Source: Cellvibrio sp.
Lineage (GTDB): Bacteria; Pseudomonadota; Gammaproteobacteria; Pseudomonadales; Cellvibrionaceae
NCBI GenBank assembly: GCA_021323495.1
Contig: JAJQJO010000019.1
Span: forward strand, 1 to 18,312
Direction of reading: 5' to 3'
Length of the DNA stretch: 18,312 bases
The position numbers were made by a program, and so were the translations under genes. Shown here one piece after another: positions 12,667-18,312 of the stretch; positions within the stretch are counted from its first letter, which is position 1; the number at the start of each line of letters is the position of its first letter. The notes under the pieces are model-generated. The model saw only the letters and a program-made list of their open reading frames with translations, was not told the DNA's origin and did no database searches.

Positions 12667-13613
12667 TTTACTGGCCAGGTATCAGGTACAATAAATCCAC
12701 GCCAATCTTCTCGCCAATAATTTCCCTCGACGTTAATTTCTTCCATGGCCGCTAACAAAAGCGGTCTTTTTATTTCACCAATTTGCCTTGGTAATTGCTG
12801 TGCTAAATCTTTATTGCACATCAGCTCGTCACAATTTTTAGTATGTATGGGTGAGAGCCATCGTTGGTGCTCGACAATTACCCAACCCCGCTCGTGCTCC
12901 TCTAACAAATAATCCAAAAAATCCTGCAGATACCACCAATGCCCACGGCCCTGATCTTCATGGCTAAATGCGGGGCGATAATCCATTGATGCTGGGGAAA
13001 ATAAATAACCCTGTAAGCACAATCCGGTGTTCCAATCATCGGCTTGTGGATAGAGCTTTTGCAATTGTGTTTTTGCTTCTGCAGTTTGGTGTAGCGGCAA
13101 TTGGTGATGGCACAGGTGTGCAAGTTTTAAATCCAGTCGATCCTGGCTGCTGGGGCCGATCCAATGATGCCAATGGTGTGCATCTTGTTCATTTCGGGTG
13201 TCGCACAGATAAAATTTTACAGCGGTTTCTATATGCCAATATTTATTGCCGCGCCGACACAGAAAATCAAAAGCTCCAAGTGTGGCGCCGTTCCGTTCCA
13301 CTTGTAAATTGTGTTGCAGCAGTTCCCATTCGGATTGGTGGGAAAAATAAAAGCGCCAAAGTGTTTCGTAATAAATTCCCAGGCGTGTGCTTTTTACTTG
13401 TGCAATATGAGTGAGCAAGGGCTCTGGTTGTTGGTCCAGGGCATAAAGCCAAGGCCAGAGGTGTTGGTTAGTAAAAGGTAATATAGTTGCTTCGCTGTCC
13501 GGTAATTTATGCATTATTGGTGCGCTGAAGCAGCACCACGCCAAATCGCGCACTGCCTGGTGCTGCAGTTTATGCACGGCTGTGTTTAATAAGCGATCTA
13601 TGGTGTTTTGCAT
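12663..13613 (-). CDS. DUF1853 family protein
   Basis: The protein has 316 residues from ATG. It matches the DUF1853 pattern as I know it: L-G-I-Y-Y-E-T-L-W-R-F-Y at about 78-89, G-A-F-D-F-L at 113-118, W-H-I-E-T-A-V-K-F-Y at 126-135, W-I-G-P-S-S-Q-D-R-L-D-L-K at 151-163, H-H-Q-L-P-L at 169-174 and G-Y-L-F-S-P further on. The spacing Glu83, Asp116, Glu129 and Lys133 resembles a PD-(D/E)XK nuclease core, with the lysine displaced from its usual place, so a nuclease fold is possible but not shown. The function of the family is unknown. Its stop overlaps the stop of the convergent rhodanese gene within TTAA. It is divergent from nadK, with about 90 bp between. Confidence 0.88.
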   Translation of the reverse strand: MQNTIDRLLNTAVHKLQHQAVRDLAWCCFSAPIMHKLPDSEATILPFTNQHLWPWLYALDQQPEPLLTHIAQVKSTRLGIYYETLWRFYFSHQSEWELLQHNLQVERNGATLGAFDFLCRRGNKYWHIETAVKFYLCDTRNEQDAHHWHHWIGPSSQDRLDLKLAHLCHHQLPLHQTAEAKTQLQKLYPQADDWNTGLCLQGYLFSPASMDYRPAFSHEDQGRGHWWYLQDFLDYLLEEHERGWVIVEHQRWLSPIHTKNCDELMCNKDLAQQLPRQIGEIKRPLLLAAMEEINVEGNYWREDWRGFIVPDTWPVN

Positions 13614-13641
13614 AAATTCAAGCCCTGGTTGATCTGAAGGC

Positions 13642-13647
13642 TATAAT
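13642..13647 (+). promoter_or_regulatory. Candidate -10 element of nadK
   Basis: A perfect TATAAT on the plus strand, 60 bases upstream of the nadK ATG. No good -35 is at the right distance (the closest is TTCAAG, 19 bases away), so an activator or a weak promoter is possible. Confidence 0.45.
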
Positions 13648-13706
13648 AGCTTACAAAGTCAAACGACTATTTATTCATTTCCATAACCGCTCACTCAGTG
13701 AATTTT

Positions 13707-14606
13707 ATGACTCATTTTTCAACCATTGGCCTGATTGGCCATCTTAATAACGAGCGCGCGGTTTATTCAATCAAGCGGTTAATTCGTTTTTTGCAGCAGC
13801 GCAATAAAGCCTTTGTGCTTGAGGCGGAGACAGCTGCACTGATAACGGATACGGCAATGGTATCGGCGGCGCAGCAAATTATGGATATGGATGCGATGGG
13901 GCAAGTCTGCGATTTGGTGATCGTAGTTGGAGGCGACGGCAGCTTGTTGCGCGGTGCCCGGGCGCTTGCCAAATACGGTATCCCGCTCCTTGGAGTTAAT
14001 CGCGGCCGCCTGGGCTTTTTGACAGATATCACCCCTGAAGACATTGAAGACAAAGTCGATGAAGTTTTATCGGGCCAATTTAAATCTGAACAGCGTTTTC
14101 TGTTGGATATGGAGGTCAGGCGCCAGGGGCAAGTGATTGCTACTGCCGATGCATTAAATGATGTTGTGCTCCATCCAGGCCAATTCATCCATATGTTGCA
14201 GTTTGAAATATCCGTCGATGGTGTCTTTGTAACCAGCCAGCGCTCGGATGGGGTCATCGTCTCAACACCCACGGGTTCTACGGCTTATTCGCTCAGTGGT
14301 GGGGGACCGATACTCCATCCAACACTCGATGCCATAGTCGTGGTGCCCATGAACCCGCATACGCTCAGTAGCCGCCCGATTGTGGTTGCAGGTGATAGTG
14401 CCATCAGCATTATGGTGGGCGAGCACAACCGCGCCGAACCTATGGTTACTTGCGATGGTCATTCGCATGTGGATGTCCAGACGGGCGATGAAATTTGCAT
14501 CCGCAAAAAACCGGACCTGCTCGAATTGTTGCACCCGCTGGATTACAACTTTTACGAACGTTGTCGCTCCAAGTTAGGTTGGGGTGGCCATTTGTTGAAG
14601 GAATAG
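13707..14606 (+). CDS. nadK: NAD kinase NadK
   Basis: NadK phosphorylates NAD to NADP in the cytoplasm, using ATP or polyphosphate. The protein has 299 residues from ATG 13707. A GTG at 13698 would add three residues, but the family start M-x-x-F-x-x-I-G-L-I-G fits ATG better. The hallmark G-G-D-G-S is at about 75-79 (catalytic Asp77), then N-R-G-R-L-G-F-L-T-D at about 98-107, L-N-D-V-V-L-H-P-G, S-D-G-V-I-V-S-T-P-T-G-S-T-A-Y-S and the C-terminal H-P-L-D-Y. The length and motifs are standard. The stop lies one base before the ATG of the metallophosphatase gene, whose ribosome site lies inside nadK, so the two are coupled. Confidence 0.97.
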   Translation: MTHFSTIGLIGHLNNERAVYSIKRLIRFLQQRNKAFVLEAETAALITDTAMVSAAQQIMDMDAMGQVCDLVIVVGGDGSLLRGARALAKYGIPLLGVNRGRLGFLTDITPEDIEDKVDEVLSGQFKSEQRFLLDMEVRRQGQVIATADALNDVVLHPGQFIHMLQFEISVDGVFVTSQRSDGVIVSTPTGSTAYSLSGGGPILHPTLDAIVVVPMNPHTLSSRPIVVAGDSAISIMVGEHNRAEPMVTCDGHSHVDVQTGDEICIRKKPDLLELLHPLDYNFYERCRSKLGWGGHLLKE

Positions 14607-14607
14607 C

Positions 14608-15615
14608 ATGACTGCGACTTTGCCCAATCCGTCATCTCATCCACCGCTGCAAGGCGAGGCAAATGGTTATGATTTGATTGGCGATGTGCATGGTTGCGGC
14701 CAATCGCTGGAACGTTTGCTACTGCTGCTGGGTTATCAAAAGATTGCCGGCGTCTATCGCCACCACGAACGCCAGGCAATTTTCCTGGGGGATGTTGTTG
14801 ATCGCGGTCCACGCATTCGCGAAGCCCTGCACATTGTGCGCGATATGGTGGAGCAGGGAAGCGCATTGATGATTCTGGGCAATCATGAATTCAATGCGAT
14901 CACCTATTGCACCCCTGGTCCCACCGCAGGTGAATATCTACGTCCGCACACACCGGCAAATGCGCGCCAAATCAATGAAACCCTGACGCAATTTGCCCAT
15001 CACCCCAGGGAGTGGCAGGAATTTTTGCATTGGTTTGCGGGGTTACCTTTGTTCCTTGAGATCCGGCATCCAGGTACGGGACAGATATTTCGCGCGGTAC
15101 ACGCCTGTTGGGATCAACAAATAATCGACCAGCATCGGGCAATCTATGGCGACGGTCATATCGACTGGACATTTATCAACCGTTCTGTGCAAAAAGGCAG
15201 TGCGGAATCCATAACCAAGCAGCGCCTTACCGGTGGCGTCGATCTTCCCTTACCGCAGGGTGAAACAATGGTCGCCTCCGATGGTTATGTACGTCGCGCA
15301 TTTCGCACCAAGTTTTGGGGCCATTCTGCGCAAACCTATGGGCAGTTGTTGTTCCAGCCAGACCCCATCCCCGAGCACATTGCCAGAACCAAGATTTCCG
15401 CCGAGCACCGTGCGCAAATGGTCCATTATGATGAATCCCAACCGCCGCTGTTTATCGGCCACTATTGGCTTAAAGGGCATCCGCGCCCGCTTGCTCCCAA
15501 TCTGGCGTGTCTTGATTACAGCGCGGTTAAATTCGGGCGATTGGTAGCGTACCGTATGGACGGTGAGGCACAATTGCAGCCCGACAAATTTGTCTGGGTG
15601 TATGTTGACCCCTGA
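14608..15615 (+). CDS. Calcineurin-like metallophosphatase (PPP/ApaH-PrpE type)
   Basis: The protein has 335 residues. GAAGGA at 14597-14602 serves as the ribosome site. The metal-binding motifs of the PPP family are complete: G-D-V-H-G at 25-29, G-D-V-V-D-R-G at 61-67 and G-N-H-E at 91-94, with later histidines in A-V-H-A (His165) and I-G-H-Y (His285). The short spacing of the first three motifs is like the symmetrical Ap4A hydrolases ApaH and PrpE and the protein serine/threonine phosphatases. The central insertion (about 100-230) is longer than in ApaH. Coupling to nadK hints at a nucleotide or dinucleotide substrate, but this is only a guess from position. Confidence 0.88.
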   Translation: MTATLPNPSSHPPLQGEANGYDLIGDVHGCGQSLERLLLLLGYQKIAGVYRHHERQAIFLGDVVDRGPRIREALHIVRDMVEQGSALMILGNHEFNAITYCTPGPTAGEYLRPHTPANARQINETLTQFAHHPREWQEFLHWFAGLPLFLEIRHPGTGQIFRAVHACWDQQIIDQHRAIYGDGHIDWTFINRSVQKGSAESITKQRLTGGVDLPLPQGETMVASDGYVRRAFRTKFWGHSAQTYGQLLFQPDPIPEHIARTKISAEHRAQMVHYDESQPPLFIGHYWLKGHPRPLAPNLACLDYSAVKFGRLVAYRMDGEAQLQPDKFVWVYVDP

Positions 15616-15664
15616 TTGTTGGGGCCGTTATTAATCTCTCTCATCTGCTACCGGATACTCATCA

Positions 15665-16519
15665 TTGAATTGGATTGCCGTAAAATATTTTCCGCTTGAC
15701 CAGGATTTACGTTTACTCAGCGATTATTTGCGCGAGCGTGGATTGCAGCACCGCATCACTGAGGAAAATGGCCAATTGTGTCTGGCTGTGCTCGATGCCA
15801 GTGTAATTCCTGCACTGCAGGAATTCCTGGAGCAATACCTGCAGGGGCATGTGGAGTTACATCCTGCCAGTGCAGTACAGCAGGTTGTTGAACCGGGGGC
15901 GCCAACATTATTCGAGCAGGCGGCAAGTGTGCCGGTGGTTATCTGCCTGATTATTCTCAGCGGGTTGGGTGCATTGCTGGTAGAAACCCGCGTGGGCAAT
16001 TCCTGGGTCCATTATTTTACGTTTCTTGATTTTACCGGCGCCCGCGTTATTCCTTTGGCGGAATCCCTGGCACAAGGTGAAGTGTGGCGTTTGCTGACGC
16101 CGGCATTTTTGCATTTTGGTATTTTCCATGTGTTGTTTAATAGTTTATGGATGTGGGATTTAGGGCGCCGATTGGAATTGTTCATGGGTAAATCGCACTT
16201 CCTGCTATTTTTTGCCATTACCGGCGTAGCGGCAAATTGTGTGCAATATTTCTGGAGTAATAGTGCAGGCTTTGGCGGTATGTCCGGTGTGGTTTACGCC
16301 CTGGTTGGTTTTATCGCGGTGCGTCAACGTCTGGCTCCACATCCACTGATAAATGTACCGCCTGCGCTGATTGGTTTTATGCTTTTCTGGCTGGTTTTAT
16401 GTATGACCGGTGCCGTGGATTATTTTATTTCCGGCTCCGTTGCCAATGCTGCACATATAGGTGGCTTGATCGCCGGCGGTGTGTATGCGTTTCTGACCAG
16501 GAATTTATATCGATATTGA
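15665..16519 (+). CDS. glpG: Rhomboid family intramembrane serine protease (GlpG-like)
   Basis: The protein has 284 residues from a TTG start, with GGAT at about 15653-15656. No ATG or GTG lies nearby upstream in frame. Residues 1-65 form a soluble N-terminal domain like that of Escherichia coli GlpG. Six or so membrane segments follow from residue 88. The core is clear: H-F-G-I-F-H-V-L-F-N-S-L-W-M-W at 150-164 (His150, Asn159), the nucleophile in G-G-M-S-G-V-V-Y-A-L (Ser207) and the catalytic His264 in A-A-H-I-G-G. The Ser-His dyad is intact, so an active membrane protease that cuts transmembrane helices is expected. Natural substrates are unknown. It lies 49 bp after the metallophosphatase gene. 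Confidence 0.95.
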   Translation: MNWIAVKYFPLDQDLRLLSDYLRERGLQHRITEENGQLCLAVLDASVIPALQEFLEQYLQGHVELHPASAVQQVVEPGAPTLFEQAASVPVVICLIILSGLGALLVETRVGNSWVHYFTFLDFTGARVIPLAESLAQGEVWRLLTPAFLHFGIFHVLFNSLWMWDLGRRLELFMGKSHFLLFFAITGVAANCVQYFWSNSAGFGGMSGVVYALVGFIAVRQRLAPHPLINVPPALIGFMLFWLVLCMTGAVDYFISGSVANAAHIGGLIAGGVYAFLTRNLYRY

Positions 16520-16553
16520 TACGCGAGTGTCATAGCTATTGAGTGGAAAATTT

Positions 16554-16820
16554 ATGGATTTACAACAATTGCTTTCCAGCCTTACGCCGGAAATTTACCA
16601 AAATTTAAAGCGCGCGGTGGAGTTGGGTAAATGGCCTGATGGCAACCGGTTATCAGCAGATCAGCGCCAGTTGTGTATGCAGGCGGTAATTGCCTACGAA
16701 CACAAAAATCTTCCACCGGAGCAACATACAGGTTATATCCCGCCAGAGCCGCATACTTTTTGCGGTGATGACGATCACGACCATGAGCCGCATGATAAGC
16801 CTATCAAATGGGTTGAATAA
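16554..16820 (+). CDS. yeaC: YeaC/DUF1315 family protein
   Basis: The protein has 88 residues from ATG 16554, with GAGTGG at 16541-16546 as ribosome site. An in-frame TTG at 16539 is less likely. The N-terminal half has the family core: T-P-E-I-Y-Q-N-L, then [10 protein letters not shown] at about 28-37, then a short Leu/Gln-rich helix. The second half differs from the Escherichia coli protein and is rich in His, Asp and Pro (D-D-D-H-D-H-E-P-H), which could bind metal ions. No function is known for the family. It sits 34 bp after the rhomboid gene and 17 bp before pepN, so all three may be cotranscribed. Confidence 0.85.
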   Translation: MDLQQLLSSLTPEIYQNLKRAVELGKWPDGNRLSADQRQLCMQAVIAYEHKNLPPEQHTGYIPPEPHTFCGDDDHDHEPHDKPIKWVE

Positions 16821-16837
16821 ATTTTAAGGATTTCACC

Positions 16838-18312
16838 ATGACTGCAGTTGAACAATCCCTGCCTGCCAAAGAAACGCAACCAAAAACTATTTATTTAAGA
16901 GATTATCAGGTTCCCGGTTATCTCATCAAAACAACGGATTTGCGGTTTGAGATCTATGACGGTGAAACTATAGTGAGCGCGATGCTGCATTTGTACCGCA
17001 ATCCTGCCGCACAAGTGCCAGCAACACAATTGACGTTGCACGGTGCTGACCTGGAATTAATTTCTATCGCCCTTGATGGAAAACCCCTCACGGCCAATGA
17101 TTACGAATTTGGCGAAGAAAGCCTCACTGTTCTCAATACTCCCGCCGAATTCAAACTGCTGAGCATTACCAAAATAACACCCGAATCCAACACCTCACTG
17201 GAGGGGTTGTACCGTTCGCGCACAATGTATTGCACCCAGTGTGAAGCGGAGGGTTTTCGCAAGATTACCTATTACCTCGATCGCCCTGATGTGATGAGTG
17301 AATTTACTACGACAGTAGTGGCCGATAAAAAATATCCAGTGCTGTTATCGAATGGAAACCTGATTGACCAGGGCGATGCAGATAACAATCGTCACTATGC
17401 CACCTGGCATGACCCGTTTAAAAAGCCCGCTTATTTGTTTGCGTTAGTTGCCGGCGATCTTGCATACATTGAAGATAAATTTACCACCTGTTCGAGTCGC
17501 GATGTCACACTGAAAATTTTTGTCGAACCAAAGGATCTGGATAAATGTGACCATGCAATGGCTTCACTCAAACACTCCATGCGCTGGGATGAAGAAGTCT
17601 ATGGCCGCGAATATGATCTCAATATCTTTATGATCGTTGCGGTTGATGATTTCAATATGGGCGCCATGGAAAATAAAGGCCTCAATATTTTTAATACATC
17701 GTGTGTGCTGGCAAAACCGGAAACGACCACCGATGGTGGTTTCCAGCGCGTCGAAGGTGTGGTTGCCCATGAGTATTTCCACAATTGGAGCGGCAACCGC
17801 GTGACCTGCCGCGATTGGTTCCAGTTGAGTTTGAAGGAAGGTTTTACTGTTTATCGGGATTCAGAATTTTCAGCAGACATGGGTTCGCGTACGGTTAAAC
17901 GTGTTGAAGACGTAACCCTGTTGCGCACCTTGCAATTTGCGGAAGACGCAGGTCCGATGGCGCATCCGATCCGTCCTGAGTCCTATATCGAAATTTCCAA
18001 TTTTTATACTATGACGGTGTATGAAAAAGGTGCCGAGATAATCCGTATGCTGGCAACTTTGCTTGGCAAAGAGAATTTCCGCAAGGGCACGGACCTGTAT
18101 TTTGAACGTCACGATGGCCAGGCCGTAACCACAGAAGATTTTGTTGCTGCGTTGGAGGATGCGTCCGGCCGCGACCTGAGTCAATTCAAGCGCTGGTATG
18201 CGCAGGCGGGCACTCCCCGTCTGCAGGTAACAGATCATTACGATGAAGATGCGCAGGAATACTCGCTTACTATGCAGCAATCTTGCCCGCCAACCCCGGA
18301 GTGCCAGCAGAA
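16838..18312 (+). CDS. pepN: Aminopeptidase N PepN, 5' part (cut by the window edge)
   Basis: The frame is open from ATG 16838 (AAGGA at 16826-16830) to the last base, 491 codons. The full family length is about 870 residues, so roughly the first 55% is here. PepN is a cytoplasmic M1 zinc peptidase that removes N-terminal residues from peptides in late steps of protein turnover. The visible motifs are C-T-Q-C-E-A-E-G-F near the N-domain end, the substrate-binding G-A-M-E-N at 275-279, the zinc site H-E-Y-F-H (His311, His315, catalytic Glu312), the third zinc ligand Glu334 in L-K-E-G, and the catalytic Tyr395 in V-Y-E-K-G. No frameshift is seen. Confidence 0.97.
   Translation, partial: MTAVEQSLPAKETQPKTIYLRDYQVPGYLIKTTDLRFEIYDGETIVSAMLHLYRNPAAQVPATQLTLHGADLELISIALDGKPLTANDYEFGEESLTVLNTPAEFKLLSITKITPESNTSLEGLYRSRTMYCTQCEAEGFRKITYYLDRPDVMSEFTTTVVADKKYPVLLSNGNLIDQGDADNNRHYATWHDPFKKPAYLFALVAGDLAYIEDKFTTCSSRDVTLKIFVEPKDLDKCDHAMASLKHSMRWDEEVYGREYDLNIFMIVAVDDFNMGAMENKGLNIFNTSCVLAKPETTTDGGFQRVEGVVAHEYFHNWSGNRVTCRDWFQLSLKEGFTVYRDSEFSADMGSRTVKRVEDVTLLRTLQFAEDAGPMAHPIRPESYIEISNFYTMTVYEKGAEIIRMLATLLGKENFRKGTDLYFERHDGQAVTTEDFVAALEDASGRDLSQFKRWYAQAGTPRLQVTDHYDEDAQEYSLTMQQSCPPTPECQQ

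Noticed and set aside
12968..13414. 148-codon plus-strand frame opposite the DUF1853 gene
   Set aside because: The minus-strand protein has conserved family blocks over the same stretch. The plus-strand frame has no recognisable pattern and no ribosome site that I can see.
13629..13647. TTGATC with TATAAT as a complete nadK promoter
   Set aside because: The two boxes are only seven bases apart, too close for sigma-70. Only the -10 is kept as a candidate.
1..18312. CRISPR arrays, insertion sequences, prophage genes and integrases
   Set aside because: No regularly spaced repeat series, transposase motif or phage gene cluster was seen on either strand. Apart from the toxin gene, the content is ordinary chromosomal.

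Overview
The window looks like chromosomal DNA from a gammaproteobacterium close to Cellvibrio or its relatives in the Cellvibrionales/Pseudomonadales. The evidence is the GlpG-like rhomboid, TrmA with Q190/C324/E358 at the same positions as in the Escherichia coli enzyme, the DUF2489, DUF1853 and YeaC (DUF1315) families, tRNAs with encoded CCA ends, and an aminopeptidase N of the gammaproteobacterial type. The genus is an inference from protein flavour and intermediate base composition. No search was run.

Layout. 1-340: the tail of an antitoxin gene overlapping by one base a RelE/ParE-type toxin. 534-1046: a two-CBS-domain protein, with a terminator shared with the convergent murI (1129-1968, minus). 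2069-4728: rmuC, a DUF2489 membrane protein and a GNAT acetyltransferase in line, with a REP-like palindrome in the gap after rmuC. 4741-8061, all minus: trmA, an unrecognised lipoprotein gene and an orphan PAS histidine kinase. 8246-8538: a compact tRNA-Val(UAC)/tRNA-Asp(GUC) unit with a strong promoter and a terminator. 8549-9109: an intergenic stretch with a long-range inverted repeat, a 27-codon acidic small ORF and a pyrimidine direct repeat. 9110-12666: a coiled-coil protein of unknown function, a PLP-dependent ACC-deaminase/D-cysteine desulfhydrase-like enzyme, and a protein with two cyclic-nucleotide-binding domains plus a rhodanese domain. 12663-13613 (minus): a DUF1853 protein. 13707 to the window end: nadK, a metallophosphatase, a rhomboid protease, a YeaC-family gene and pepN (cut by the window edge), closely spaced and probably cotranscribed in part.

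Most genes are housekeeping: cell-wall D-glutamate supply (MurI), genome stability (RmuC), tRNA T54 methylation (TrmA), NADP synthesis (NadK) and peptide turnover (PepN). The less ordinary parts are the lipoprotein/kinase pair, the 8.5-9.1 kb region, the coiled-coil protein with a Cys/His tail, and the cNMP-cNMP-rhodanese fusion. I did not find a clear new defence or mobile system. The best candidates for something undescribed are the acidic small ORF with its structured upstream region and the lipoprotein/kinase pair.
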